This document shows positions 12,798 to 25,682 of a DNA stretch of 64,000 bases, one piece after another; position 1 is the first letter of the stretch, and the number at the start of each line of letters is the position of its first letter. The position numbers and the translations under genes were made by a program. Source of the DNA: Heterocephalus glaber (lineage: Eukaryota > Chordata > Mammalia > Rodentia > Bathyergidae); assembly GCF_000247695.1 (NCBI RefSeq), contig NW_004624777.1, positions 1,124,204-1,188,203 on the forward strand. Direction: 5' to 3'. The notes beneath the pieces are model-generated. The model was not told the DNA's origin and did not search any database. It saw nothing but the letters and a program-made list of their open reading frames with translations.

Positions 12798-13384
12798 CTA
12801 CAAGGGGAAAAAACATTTGTTTATCAGGAAGAGTTCAAGTCACTGGTTTCAAAACTAATCTTGACCCAGGTGTCAGTGACCTACTCTGAAGGAATTGATA
12901 GCAGTCATGCCAAGAATCACATCTTGTTTCCTCAAGATATGCATTGATTCCATCTTAAAATTCTCAAGTGAAATTTATAAAGCTGCATAGTCTTATATTG
13001 TTATTCCAATCTGTTGAGCCCATTATAATTCTTAGCCTTGGATTGGTCTTATCTTGATACACATGTAGAAAAACCTTCTGTGGATCACTCAATGTAATTA
13101 GAATTGGACAGCCTGACATTCAAAGGCTTCCACCATAAGGTTAGAAGATGTATATACAGTTAATACAAGGCGGACACTGATCTGCATACTTTATGCACAG
13201 TAAATTCTTGAAGCTCCCCAAAGGCCTTATGTGGTACTTTATATTATCACCCCACTCAATAGATGAGAACACTGAGACATGAGATGCTGAATAAGTTGTT
13301 CAAAGTCACACTGCTCTGCTTTCTGTCTTCTCACTATTTAAAGCCCAATTTTATCTTAGCAGGGTCACCTAGACTAGGTTTTCT

Positions 13385-13421
13385 CCACACCTGATACTCC
13401 TAGAGAGAGTATCAGGTGTGG
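13385..13421. repeat. Perfect short inverted repeat
   Basis: CCACACCTGATACTC, a seven-base spacer (CTAGAGA), then its exact reverse complement. Confidence 0.95.
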
Positions 13422-15034
13422 CTTTGCTTTGACTCTATAGTCATACCATTGTCAATCCTATACTCCATGTTCTACATCCCTATAAGGTATGGTTACATGC
13501 ATGTGTCCTGCAAGATAATTTCCAGGTCTCACCCATCAGAACTAGTCCCTCTTCCCCTCATCCTTTCATTTAACCTTGTATATTTACTATGTGACTTTTT
13601 AGCCCAGTATATACTATGTATAATCAATTCTTGATATGTGTAGTAAATATGATCTATAAAGTAATCACAAACATTGAACAAGTGCTCCCAGGAGAAATTC
13701 AAGGTTAGGCTCCTGTGAGCCTCTAGTTACAACATTTTTTTCAACTGATTGGTATATAACCTTGTTTTATGTGCATTAATGTTTAAAGATATGTTATTTA
13801 ATATATATTGTTGATTTATTAATGCTAAACTCATAGTCAATAGACACATAACTTGTACCTATACAAAATTCACTTAACACACTTGTTTACTCTGTATGGC
13901 ACATCTCAGCCATCTTACTTTCAGGAACCCTAGACAGCACTTTAGCACTAGGTATGAGATTATTTTAAACAGTGAAATCACACACACACAAAAGCAAAAA
14001 AAACAAAAACATGGCCCTAAACAGACCAAAAAAGGACACATTATAGTGTATGAACTGAAACAAGTCGATCAGGGGAGGGGCAGGGGAGGAAGAAGGGGTA
14101 AAGGGATCGAAAATGATCAAGATATTTTATATGCGCGTATCAGCTTCCCAAACAAGTATCACTATTCTTTATTGCAAACATACAGTAATTAAAGAATATA
14201 AGAAGGCAGAACACTGCCTTGTTTGACTTCAGCTATGAACATGTGTCAGGTGATTCAAGTTTGCTATTGTACTGTTTATGCTTGTGAATGCACCACACAA
14301 TGATTTGGGGAGTAGACAAATTCACAAATATAGAATTTTCAAATGATAGAGATAGCCTATATATGTCTTTTTGGTACATTATGAATATTTTAATTGCAAG
14401 GACCAATTTTTTAATTTCCTCAAAGCACATGGCAGAATAATTTTCAGAATGAAAAGATCAAAGTTAGATTGCAAGGAACTGAAAGTGGCACACTAATTTT
14501 ACAACTAAATGGAACTGCTAAACATGATCCCTTTGATGGACTACAATTATGAAATGCTTTTGAGCCATAATTTGGGGTTTTTTTTAACTAAAATAAGGTT
14601 ATTTACTTAAAAATGATACATTGGATATAATCTGTATATAGAACAAAGAAGTTAATGGTAAACTGAGTAAGGCACCCTTTAAAGCTGATGCTGGCAAAAT
14701 ATATTTAGTGTGATATGTATCAAAGATCTGGATTTTTGGTGTTTTATATTTGTATAATAAAACTGCTTGTTTTTACCCTTTTTAATGCCTATGTAGTTTC
14801 CCTAATTAGCTCAATTGATATTTTCATTTTATACAACATATAATACATCTTAGTTTTCAGCGAGAAAGGATAAAGGTCACTAAAAAAAGTTTAAATAATT
14901 CTGTGAAGCAGAGGACAGAGCACAGCTAGCATCACCGTGGCATGGTTCACCTTCTGCAAATGCCATATTCACACTTCTCACGGGTGGCCCTGACAGGAGG
15001 GTCTACTTGCTGTTGCCCTACACTTAATCTGCTT

Positions 15035-15195
15035 CTTTTTTTCTTTTGGTTTTTGAGACAAGGTCTCGCTATGTAGTCCAGGCTGGCCTTGAACTCACTA
15101 TGTAGCCCACACTGGCCTTGAACTCTCAATGATCCTCCTGCCTCAGCCTTCTGAGTCCTGGGATCACAGGTGTGCAGCACCACACCTGGCTTAAT
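15035..15195 (-). mobile_element. B1 SINE with internal 29-base duplication
   Basis: Reversed B1: TTTTTGAGACAAGGTCTCGC, then two 29-base units (15069-15097 and 15098-15126, each starting CTATGTAG), then CCTCCTGCCTCAGCCTTCTG. An internal 29-base duplication is a known B1 trait. Flanking CTTAATCTG copies look like a target-site duplication. Confidence 0.9.
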
Positions 15196-17331
15196 CTGGT
15201 TCTCGTGACATGTATGCCCTCTTTGCAGTTCCCACCATGACCCTTGAGCTAAGTGTTTTGATAGAGGTTCTCACCCCCTGTGCTACCCCACTTAAGAGAC
15301 AAAACAGCTGAGAAGACATGAGGTGGTGGTTATCTTTATCCATATTTCATAGGTGAGTGTACTGAGCAAGGTTAAGTAATTTGTTTTGGTTTTAATGAAC
15401 ATTCTAGAGATCATTTAGTCTTTTTCATTTTACTGATGAGGAAAAGGAAGCATAACATCAAATGAATTGCTCAAGGACTGGACACCACCAATGGAGTGTC
15501 AAAGGAGGCAGGATTGCAGGGACTTTCCCCTATATTCCTCCTATTTCTAAGTACCCTAAGTATCTTTCACTTCACCACAATGTCTACTTACCCATTGTTA
15601 TTGGCTTAAAACATCCTAAGTGAAAAAAAAAAATCCTAAGTGATAAAATGAATAGACTCTGGTATATAACTAGTGCCAGAGTAATTTAACGTAAAAATTC
15701 ATTCAAACTTCAGTTGAACAACATTAATAATGTGCTACTTGACTAAGATAATGTCAGTTCTTTTTATTGTACCATGGCATTTATTCTGCTGTTAATATAT
15801 ATAACATAGATCATCAAGTCAATCTACTATATCTCTATGAATTTTATTATTTTTTTCTCCTGAAGTGAATGATTTTTGAAAAAATTATTGGGTTATCATT
15901 ATTTTAAAGAAAATTTTTTATAATTCAATGTATCACTAAGATCTGAAGATTGGTCCTTCACTTACAAATATAATTTTGCCATACCATACTTAGAAAATAT
16001 ATTTATTTTGTTGATATTAACAGAAAATTACTTTACAGACAAAAATTACTTGTGGATCATACCTAAAATGTTAAGTGGATAGATACGTGCTTCTGATTAG
16101 ACTAAAAGTTCTGTAAAGTCAAGACAGTAGCCAGTCTTAGACACCAATTTACATCAATTTGAACTTAATACAGTCGAATGAATAAAATTAAAATATAGCA
16201 GAAATAAAATTAGTATTTGTGCACTGGCAACTTTAAACAAGTTAAGGCCACTTTGCATGTAAGAAATAAAAATTGAGAGAGCAAATTCTTCAAGAATAAT
16301 CAAAACATTTTCCCCACCCATGTTTCATAAATTATTTATTAGGTTGCATAAATTATTTTCGGCAAATTATCTAATTATATTTTTATCCTTCTAATTTTTA
16401 TTCCTTTATTTTGTTCCTTCTAATTTCTTAAAAAGGAAATGGTTCTGCCCAATAATTTTCCATATAAAACTAAGAATTTCAAGCTAATCCTTGTAAATAT
16501 ATGAGGAAGGGAATTAAATTTAATTTATAATATACTTTTTATGAGAAAGAAGAGATGATTAATAGTTTAAAAAAATTTTTGAAGACCAAAAATCTTCAAG
16601 CTAAAGAACTACCATAGCATGTCTCACACAAATTTCCACCTTATTGAAAAGCACCGCATGATTTTGTGAATCAAAAATGTTGTGGTTTATTTTATTTCCT
16701 TAAGTCAAAATCATGTTAACTACATTTTCCTTCATTAACATTAGTATTTGCACATCGTGGTGACTTCCTGAACCTAATTTTTATATATCTGATTACACTC
16801 AATTTTAGTTTGATTACATTTAATATATTCTGTTCCAGTAAACTGGCTTCCTTGAAACTGCTCTAGTTACATTAAATCTGAAAACAAACTAAAACATCTA
16901 AAGTTTCACTAGACAAATACATGACATTCAGAAAACTGTATGTTTTTAAAAGATAGGAACATTCCAAATGGCCCTTCAAAGAAAATGACAAGAATTTAGA
17001 AACCACTTCACTGTATTTGAGTAGTAGGTAGTTCAACTCCAGTCTACAAAGATAAATATTATGAAAAAACGATCACAAACTGTACTTTATAAAAGACTTT
17101 GGAATCCAATTTCTTGAGTAATTCCTTAATATACTTAAGTTAAAAGAAATTTCCAGTCGTTTTCATTTCTTTACAAGATTGTGCAAGAATGATTTCATAG
17201 CAGGTGCTGCCCTCTCAAAAACATCCAACGTCAATTAACAGAAGTTAAAAAGACTTCAATAACATTAAAATGAGAAAGTAAAAATAAAATCCACATGTGT
17301 CTGACAAAGATTACTTTGTTTTGACTTATAC

Positions 17332-17457
17332 CTGAGAACTCAGCCTGTTCAACTGGGATTGAGAAGTTTGATTAATCTGCTGTAGCTCTTCTTTCTCCTG
17401 ACTAAGTCTTTCTCGATCTGAGCGCTCCTTTTTGAAGTCTTCTTCATAGATTTGGAC
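17332..17457 (-). CDS. TNIP3: TNIP3 coding exon 7 (AHD2/UBAN core)
   Basis: Forty-two codons in phase 0, residues 202-243, starting VQIYEEDFKKERSDRERL and ending NRLSSQ. The acceptor ends in TAG at 17460-17458, and the donor GTATAAG begins at 17331. The DF..ERSDRE block (residues 208-217) is the signature of the UBAN/AHD2 ubiquitin-binding coiled coil shared by TNIP1, TNIP3, NEMO and optineurin. Binding Lys63 or linear ubiquitin here is what lets the family restrain NF-kB. All signature residues are present. Confidence 0.97.
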
Positions 17458-18249
17458 CTAAAATACATTAATTTGTTAGCTTACTTTCCTCTTAGGTCTT
17501 TTAAATGATTTCAGAAAGAGTACTATCTGAGCCTTTGCAAGAGGAGGCATTCCTATCTCTGTTCATGACTATTTCTTCATAGTAGGATGGGAAGTACACA
17601 TGACTACAATTTTATCTTTCACTTTCAAAGTGGAAGTCCTCCAATTTTTCCTCTTCTAAGTGCACATCAGGAATTCAGAAGTGAATAAACAACATGACTA
17701 TGTTTTAAAAAGAATTCCCTTCACCCACTATTCTGCTGCATCTTCTGTTTGTGACAAATCCTTGCCTAATTTTAAGTGGCACTGCTTTAGAGCAAGTTCC
17801 CCTTCCCCAGCACTGGGATCTTATGTATGAATACTGCTGGAAGTTCTCCAAGATGGCTGAATGGCAACAGCTGTTAAGTGAAGCCACCAAACACAGACAT
17901 GGTAAAACTTCCAGGTATACATTTTAAGTTAAGTACAGAGATAAGAGGCTGATGTGTGTGGAAAAACAAAGCATGCTTATTTAAAGGTATTCACAAGTTT
18001 TGTCTTCTATGAGTAATTCTGGAAGTAAGTGATAAAAAGAAACACTGTAAAATATTTTACCAGAATACTTCATAAGCAGTATTCCAAACATTCCAGAAAA
18101 GTGACCAAACTGAAAAACAGTTAGTTATTGTTGTTGAGTGATGACTTGGAAACTAGCGTATGGAACTAAAAACAAATGAAACTTAGAAAATAAAACAAAA
18201 GATTTCCTCTAAAAGATTTCCTCTAAGACCATGATTTAAATTACTACTT

Positions 18250-18330
18250 ATATCGAAACCTCACAGGGATTGAACCCAGGGTCTCAGTCATGCTAGGCAA
18301 GTGTTCAATCACTGAGCACCATCCCAGCCC
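18250..18330 (-). mobile_element. ID-like tRNA-derived SINE
   Basis: Reversed ID pattern: GGGATTGAACCCAGGGTCTC ... CACTGAGCACCATCCCAGCC. Confidence 0.75.
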
Positions 18331-18392
18331 TTCAGGGCTGGACTGCTGTCTAACACTAATTTCTTGGATTATCATTATTATTATTATTATTA

Positions 18393-18540
18393 CTGATGTA
18401 CTGAGAACTGAACTAAAGGAACACTCTGCCACCAAGGTATATCCTCAGCTCTTTTTGTTTTTGAGACGGAGTCTTGTTAAATTAGCTAGGGTGGGATTAG
18501 AGGTGTCCGTCTGCCACCCCACCCAGCTCACATTGCACTT
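18393..18540 (-). mobile_element. B1-dID composite SINE
   Basis: Diverged reversed tRNA-like part (GTATATCCTCAGCTC), then TTTTTGTTTTTGAGACGGAG and the rest of a B1. Confidence 0.7.
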
Positions 18541-20305
18541 TTATCAGGAGCAGCTCAACAAATTTTAACTAGAAGTGTATCCATTTAGGTCAATAATAAT
18601 AATAGAACAAAATGCAAAGGCAAGAAAAGAAATTAAGTATTCTGTATAGCTATTGATAGATTTAAATGCTTTAATCGATAGAAGCATTGCAAGAAAACTA
18701 CTTGCACCCAAGCTGATATTTTTGTTTTATTTTTTAATTGAGAGATGAGGTTCAATTTCAAACATAAACTCATGTTGTGTCAACAATTACCCGCAGTATT
18801 TTTAGCAGGAGAAGCCCATCTGATCAGAATTGAACACTCTAACTGTGAGCCATGTCATCACTGTGTTCAGGTAGGGGCCAAGATTCTAACTCAGTTTCTT
18901 TGTAAATTCATAGCTTCCAGTGTTTCATGTGGGACTTGGTGGTGTTATAATTGTAGGTGCCTGATTAGGAACATGCGCAGTTAGGATGTATATGCAGAAA
19001 GTTAGCAAAGAGTCATTCCAGAACTAAGGAGATGAATTTTGGTCGACTCTGGGTGATTATGGAAAAACGACACCAGCCACTGTCTATACCAGACTCAAGC
19101 TAAGGAATGACTGTACCTCCATGTGTCAGAGCAGCTGTCCCATGGGGTTTACATTATGTGAGCACCAAAGATGATTCAAGTGTCTGAACATAGGCAGTGC
19201 CCTCACCCCGCAGAGAATCCTGGCTAGCACCAACAGTACTTCAGGGGTTGAGAATTTGACAGAGCTTTAACAATCTAAGAATTACCCTTATTCTCTCCAT
19301 GGGTTTATTTTAAGTCATTTACATAATCCTAATGTAATGAAGCAATTATTCAAATGTGATTGCTGGGAGAGAAAACTCAACTTTACCACCAAGTGCTCTA
19401 AGTTGTTTAGCTCTATTTGCAAATAGTCTACTTCCTATGAACTTATAACAATAAAATAAGTTAACAATAACACAATTGCTCAATTAGTCTGTGTATTACA
19501 ATGAGACTCAGGGCAAAATTAGCCAACAAATCTCACTGAGAAAGATCAGAAAAATAATACTTTCCAGCCCTTTATTCTGTGACACTCTCTGCTTCATGGC
19601 TAATATGTTATTGTCAATTTGTACTTCAGGGATTGTGATTCCTCTATGTAGCTTATGTTTGTTGATATTACCATGGACTGTTCTAGTCTTTTACCTAATT
19701 GGTTTTTTAGTCTCTCAGAACAAAAGAAATGCATGGCTGGTCCCTCAGGAAGGAAAACTCCAGCTGGTAGAACTAAATTTAGTATAAGTGGTTGAGGTAG
19801 TGCTATATCCTCACAGTCCTATGCTGATAAATGTAGAAACTGTAGATAGCACATCCTAGTACTTGCTGTCCTCTTGGCAATAGTAAGTGGGGTCTGGTGA
19901 ACAGAGAGGAGGAAGCTGTTGTACATAGACAAATTGTTGGTGGTACATACATGTGTGTGGGTAGCTGAGCATATCTGACTCTTCAGTGATTATAATCACT
20001 GCAAAATATTTTTTTTAAAGCTGCACTTATTGTTGAGGCCAGCAGCTAGGAGATGACTGCCCCCCTTCTACTACTTTCTGTAAAGAGTTTTGGTAGCTGT
20101 GTTTTCAAAATAAATTATGCCTACGTGAAGTTCTGTAGTCTCAGTGCCAACAGAATCTCATCCAAAGGTTAAGTAGTATCCCCCTCTTCTAACTGTGAGA
20201 TTTTGGACAAGCCATTTAACTCAAGTCCTTCTTTTATGAACTATGGGAACAAAGTAGCTGATCTCTATTCTTCCTATCAAGCTTTAAGATTAGAAAATTC
20301 TAATT

Positions 20306-20655
20306 AAAAGCAATGTGGATCTTATTCCAAGATACATCATGTACAGGTACAAGCACCCAATGATAAATGTAAATGTACTGTATACCTAAAATGCACCAAT
20401 AAAAGAATTTAAGCAAAAAAAAAAAANNNNNNNNNNNNNNNNNNNNNNNNNNNNNNNNNNNNNNNNNNNNNNNNNNNNNNNNNNNNNNNNNNNNNNNNNN
20501 NNNNNNNNNNNNNNNNNNNNNNNNNNAAAAGCAATGTGGATCTTATTCCAAGATACATCATGTACAGGTACAAGCACCCAATGATAAATGTAAATGTATT
20601 GTATACCTAAAATGCACCAATAAAAGAATTTAAGCAAAAAAAAAAAAGCAATGTG
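20306..20655 (+). mobile_element. Short L1 3' tail, duplicated across the gap
   Basis: A roughly 90-base L1 3'UTR tail (CCAAGATACATCATGTACAG... ending in AATAAAAG and an A-run). It is flanked by the putative target-site duplication AAAAGCAATGTGGA. The same tail occurs at 42280-42370 and, reversed, at 50535-50620. Confidence 0.75.
20427..20526. other. Assembly gap (100 N)
   Basis: Exactly 100 N, the usual placeholder for a gap of unknown size. The 121 bases on each side (20306-20426 and from 20527) are the same sequence with one substitution seen. Confidence 0.98.
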
Positions 20656-20762
20656 GAAACCTATGAAATACTTTGAATAGTAAGACATTCAAACATGGAC
20701 AAAGAGGCATGAACAATGGGCCCAGTGTTCTCTTCATGATCATGCCACTTCCAACTTCTCAC

Positions 20763-20882
20763 CTGCTGTTTGAGGACTTCTATTTCCGTTATCATCTCTG
20801 CATGGTTGCACTTGACTTTAGATTTCCCAGCACAGTCCTCAAAAAATGAAGAACTCTCAATTTTCAAGACATCCTGAAGGGC
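20763..20882 (-). CDS. TNIP3: TNIP3 coding exon 6 (start of AHD2/UBAN)
   Basis: Forty codons in phase 0, residues 162-201, from ALQDVLKIESSSFFEDCAGK to EMITEIEVLKQQ. The acceptor is ACATAG, and the donor GTGAGA lies at 20762-20757. EVLKQQ opens the ubiquitin-binding AHD2/UBAN helix that continues in the next exon. The Ser/Phe-rich middle is poorly conserved. The exon lies about 240 bases from the assembly gap at 20427-20526 but is itself intact. Confidence 0.95.
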
Positions 20883-21204
20883 CTATGTTATAAAATGAAC
20901 ACACTATTAATCTGAGAGGTGCCACGCCCTATGAATTCCTCTGTAACTGCTACAGTTGTCTCAAGTACACCCACAAGGTAGCATTTCATTTCCAATGCTG
21001 CTTATGTAACCGGGTAGCTTTCTTCTCTCTGAATTTCTTCATATGTATATTTTCAGAATTTCTGTCTTTTCTCCATGATGATGCTTATGTTACTCATCCT
21101 TCATTATTATATGGGAGGCTTTAATGTTGGACTCCCCTCCACCTGGCTAACTAAAGAAAAAAAAAGTATGTATAACCCCTTTGCAGTTTCTCTGCTTCAG
21201 TGAA

Positions 21205-21365
21205 ATACATATTCTGTCAATGATGCTCAAACTATGAGGAGGATCAAAAGGATCAAGTATTCCCATCCCTGAGCATTGAACCCAGAGATACTGAATCAGC
21301 ACACCTGAGAACAGGGCCCAGGAATATGCATTTTGCAAAAGCTATTGTTGTTGGTCCTAAGTAAT
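21205..21365 (+). mobile_element. MER5A-like hAT remnant
   Basis: Diverged copy containing GATACTGAATCAGCACACCT and GGGCCCAGGAATATGCATTT, matching the remembered MER5A consensus order. Confidence 0.6.
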
Positions 21366-21786
21366 GTTTTGAGTAATATTCTGTTATGTAACCATACCAT
21401 GCCCCCACCGTGAGAGAGGGAAATTCATAGATACCTGAATTCATGCAGATTCACTCACTCCCTCTCTCTCTCTCTCTCCCTCCCCCCCCCTCTTTCTCTC
21501 TCGCCATTCACTTGCTGTCCTCCTTCAGGATAGCATGCCCTGGCCTAGCCACAGTTGTCTTTACTCCCTGTTAAAAAATCTAGGAACTCATTACAGGGCA
21601 GGATGACATGCACTAAAACCTGGAGTTTTTACTGTGGGGTGAAAAAAACCAAAGAAATTCAGAGAGAAATATATTTGTCAACAAGATTATCATCCTTACT
21701 CATTAACCCTTTATGTTCTTATATAACCTATTCTTAGATCTTATGAAAGACACTGCTTCCATTTTGAGACCTTTGCATCTAGGAAT

Positions 21787-21966
21787 GATGGGCCATGCCT
21801 ATAATCCCAGCACTCTGGGAGGCTAAGGCAGGAGGATCACAAGTACAAGCCCAGCCTGGGCAACTTAGCAACTTAGTAAGATTCTGTCCAAAAAAAAAAA
21901 AAACAGGCTGCAAATGTAGCTCAGAGCAAAGGCTCTAGGATCAATCCCAAGTACTAAAAAAATGGA
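21787..21966 (+). mobile_element. B1-dID composite SINE
   Basis: B1 head (GCCTATAATCCCAGCACTCT, GGCTAAGGCAGGAGGATCAC), an A-run, then a tRNA-like half (AATGTAGCTCAGAGCAAAGG). Confidence 0.9.
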
Positions 21967-22487
21967 AAATTTTAGTTCATTATGACTTCAATAAAAATTA
22001 CATTTACATATTGTGACACAATATTTCTCATCCTCCTGTGGCTTTAGAGACACAATATGATGACTTGCTTATTAAGTAAATGAGTCCTTCATACAAGTAG
22101 AAAAGGTTCATTTTCAGTCCTAAGAAGAATTTACTTCCTCTGTGACTATTTCCTTGTAAGTACTTCAGTGGTGTCCATTTGATGACATCAGTAATAGTTC
22201 ATTCCTTTGCATTACTATACAATATGGTCATAAAAGCCAGAGAGGAAAAGCATATCTGTGGTTGTGAGTATGTGTTGTCAGACTGGGAGTTTCCTAATAT
22301 AATATCTTACAATCTACAGATACTGTCTGGCCTGACAGAAGTATCATTTTCAGGAAGTTGTGTGAGAAACAAGAATTTTCTTCTTCCTCCAGTAAGAATT
22401 TAGAGGAAGAACAAAAATATTTTAATAATTTATGTCTTGTCAGATTTGTGTGTGTGTGTGCACACGCATGCACACGCACGTGTCCTA

Positions 22488-22552
22488 GGAGTCAAACCCA
22501 GGACCTCATGTATATGAAGCAAGAATTCTACTTGAGGAACACCACCAACCTT
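22488..22552 (-). mobile_element. ID-like SINE remnant
   Basis: AGTCAAACCCAGGACCTCAT followed by TTGAGGAACACCACC, a decayed reversed ID element next to a GT/CA microsatellite. Confidence 0.45.
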
Positions 22553-23594
22553 GATGGAATTTGTGTAAAGATACGTAGTTCTAGGAAATATCAGAATAGT
22601 GAATTTTAAATAAAAAGTGTATGAATAGTAGTAGAGAGAATCTAGGGTGGGGTGAGCCAGAGCGATGCTGCCAATCTATATGTCATCCCATGTCCTACAC
22701 CCATGGCTAGACTTTTTCTGTAGATCTTGTTATTTGAATGTTCTGGTCTACCTTTCATATGATTCAGCATTTCAGAAATTTTCATATTAGTCATATATGA
22801 AATGTGAGTCTAGTAGACATGTACTCCATCTTGGGGTTTTCAGATTTCCTCGAGCAAACCCCTATAACTCTAGAATAAGCTATTTACCATCAATACTGAC
22901 ATACTGAACACATCCATTCATCTCACAATGGTGGGATTTAGACAAATTAATTTTGCCCATGGATGGCCCTGGCTGTACAGCCTCAGAGAATTTTCACTTT
23001 GGTTAAACATCTGGCTTCTCTGTAGGAACTTGATAAAGACAGAACCCTTGGGTAATGTCTTCAAAGCAAATATTGAATTGAGTACACATCATTTTGTAAA
23101 CTTCTAAAAAACATATGTTAATTACTAAGCTGATATAAATTTCTGCCCAGTGAAGGGGTCAGCAGGCAGCCAACTTGCACAAGTAGGGAATGCACAAGGT
23201 TTCATGCTGTGAGGCGTGGTGTGCACAATCAGCCACCTATATCAAAATTTTCAGTAACTTCTATTTATCATCATCATAAGAAAGAAAACTGTCATAAAAT
23301 AGAAGAATAATAACTTTTTACACTTCATTAGGTCCAAACACAATATGCTTAATTAGAAAGAAAAATCTCTTTACACAATCATAACTTAACATTTATGTTT
23401 TTAAGTGACAGTTTAAGGTGTAGATGAGTGGGATGAATCTTTCTGGCTTTCAGCACCCTTTTATTTTTTTCTCATTACTTAAAAGTAGAGTATTATGTAT
23501 TATCTTAATGTATGATGGTCAAAAAATGAATCTCAGGTACAAAATCGGCTATGGAACATATTGCGTACTAGCTATTTAAACTCATGAATTTATC

Positions 23595-24130
23595 CTTTTA
23601 GCCCACTCAACAAATATTTAAGAACATACTGTGAGAAAGCCCTTGTTCTCAGAACAAGGGTACAACAGTGAATGACACAGAAAAAACTCAGGGCCATATC
23701 ATGCGTGTTACCATTGTGAGTCTCATCCTCCACAAAAACACATATTATATTTTGAAATTACATAGTTATAAAAATGAATATATAATTTATGAAAACCTGT
23801 TTTCAAGTTAAAAGTTTACCTTTTCTTCTGATTTTAAGAGAACCAAGAAATATTCATGGCTTCCTAAATATACTGTAGGCCTTGAACACTGTGCCTAGGG
23901 CACTAGTAGAAATTTCTAGCATGCAAAGTTCCTACTCTCAGGGAGCTTACAATCAAAGTAAGAGGCAGAAAACAGACAGGATAATACATATGAGACATGC
24001 ACATATATTAGGTAGTAATAGGTTCCAAGGAAAAATTAATTTAGGATATAGGAGGAGTAGAGCAGGTAATTTTAATTAGGAGATCCAGAAAAGACCTCTT
24101 TGAGAAGGTGATATTTGTACAAAGGCATAA
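23595..24130 (-). mobile_element. L2 LINE remnant
   Basis: Reversed L2 3' end: CAACAAATATTTAAGAACAT, GGGAGCTTACAATCAAAG, AGACCTCTTTGAGAAGGTGA in consensus order. Confidence 0.75.
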
Positions 24131-24913
24131 ATTTTACTCCACTTAATTTTTCTTGAGATCTTATGATTAAAATCACCAGAATTATAAAATTACTATTATT
24201 CTAATTTTTGAAAATTCTATTAACTGTATATACAGATGCAACAGAAGTGATGCATGATGAGCAATAAAACAATTTTTGCCTGTTCTAGATAGTCATTATA
24301 TCCTGGTGCCTCCATTTAGAGAAATGAGGTAGAGAATGTTGGAAAACTTAATATGGTATCAAAATTGGAGGGCTTTCAAATATAATTCCAATTATCCTTA
24401 GTTTTCCTAACTTATCTGTGGAAGACATTCCAAGAATATCAGGAAAAAATATATTTTCCCTGGGATTTTATGTCTGAACATTTTCTTTCACTCTGAGAGG
24501 GTAAAATACATTGTTTATGCAGCCTCCTTTTTTCCGTCTTCTCTTGAATGACTTGTGCCACAGGCAGACCTAATATAGCAACACATTTGTAAATCATCTA
24601 TCTTGTCAACAAACAAGCACATACTTGACACTTTGGAGATTCTTAAATGACGCTTCTGAGCACAAATTGACTACAACCACTCAATCCAAAAATCTAAGGA
24701 TTGAACACATTTTAAAGATCAATCACCTACTTCTGCTGTAAGAGATAATTTTTGTTACTTTGACCATGAAATCTCTAGTTAGAGATGCGTTTCTCCATCA
24801 AACCACCTGCTACAACATTCCCATGTTCCACACATGGCTTGGCTTTTAGAAAAAAAAATAAACAAAAAAGAACTTGTATTTCTTCCTAGAAAATTAGTCT
24901 CTAAAACATCCCT

Positions 24914-24918
24914 ACACA

Positions 24919-24951
<33 letters not shown>
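24914..24951. repeat. (CA)n microsatellite
   Basis: CA dinucleotide run with one TA interruption. Confidence 0.95.
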
Positions 24952-25553
24952 GTGTCATCTTTTTGCAGCAATTCATAGTTCCTTTTTTGCAAAGCTAAGT
25001 TGGAGCCAAGGTATTAAACCATTCCATGTCCTGAAAGCCCTGACTTTTCTTCCCCTGACCCCCATCAAAGGAGTGTTTTAGGGTTGCTGTGGGGAGAGCT
25101 TCATTGCAGCCTTGAGTTTGGCATTAAGTGTGCTCCCATGTATTGGGCATCACATCTGCTCCACAGTGACTATTTTAAAGAAAAGTTTGTTTCCTCAATT
25201 GCAACTGACCAAAAGTTATGTTATTGTGCAGACACCCACTTGCTTTATGTGGTTCTTCAAACTACAAAAAAAGAAATGTCCTTACTCTCTTCCATAATTT
25301 CTCCTCCTTTCTGTTTTTCATGAGGAACCTTTTCAGGAACATGAATTCCCTGAAGCTTCCTTGACCAAGTATGGCTGGAAGCTGCAATCCTGACTGGTAA
25401 AAGTTAGACCATCCTGTGCTTGAAGTTACATTCTGTGCAAACTGTGAGGCTGGGAGCCACATGCAGCTTGATTTTGTCACGACTCTCAGGGGAAATGTTC
25501 TGGTCTACAGGAAGCTTTTGCTCTGATTTCCCATGCTTGACCGAGCCCCGTAC

Positions 25554-25682
25554 CTTATTGAGTCGTTTTATTTCACATTCATAATGTTCCCTCTTCTTAT
25601 TTGCAAGAGCATTTTTTTCCTTCAAAATCTTATTCTCTTTCTTCAATTCCTGTATTTCTTCATTTAAGTTTTCCTTTTCCTT
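25554..25682 (-). CDS. TNIP3: TNIP3 coding exon 5 (central coiled coil)
   Basis: Forty-three codons in phase 0, residues 119-161, from KEKENLNEEIQELKKENKIL to REHYECEIKRLNK. The acceptor is CACTTCAG, and the donor GTACGG lies at 25553-25548. The sequence is a highly charged, heptad-rich coiled coil typical of TNIP proteins. EHYECEIKRLNK matches my memory of human TNIP3. No frame break or unusual residue is seen. Confidence 0.96.

Larger units (their letters stand above)
12798..17331. other. TNIP3 intron between coding exons 7 and 8
   Basis: Contains a short perfect inverted repeat (13385-13421), a purine-rich stretch near 14070-14110 and one B1 SINE. The rest is AT-rich with no recognised element. 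Confidence 0.6.
17458..20762. other. TNIP3 intron between coding exons 6 and 7, with assembly gap
   Basis: Holds ID and B1-type SINE pieces (18250-18540), an L1 tail and the N run. The segment 19000-20050 is not AT-extreme but shows no family I can name. Confidence 0.6.
20883..25553. other. TNIP3 intron between coding exons 5 and 6
   Basis: Holds MER5A-like, B1-dID and L2 remnants and microsatellites at 21455-21500 (CT), 22445-22490 (GT/CA) and 24914-24951 (CA). No extra exon recognised. Confidence 0.6.

Noticed and set aside
13896..14192. 98-codon frame with Lys/Gly-Arg-rich segment
   Set aside because: Driven by a CA run and a purine-rich tract. No splice sites or homology recognised.
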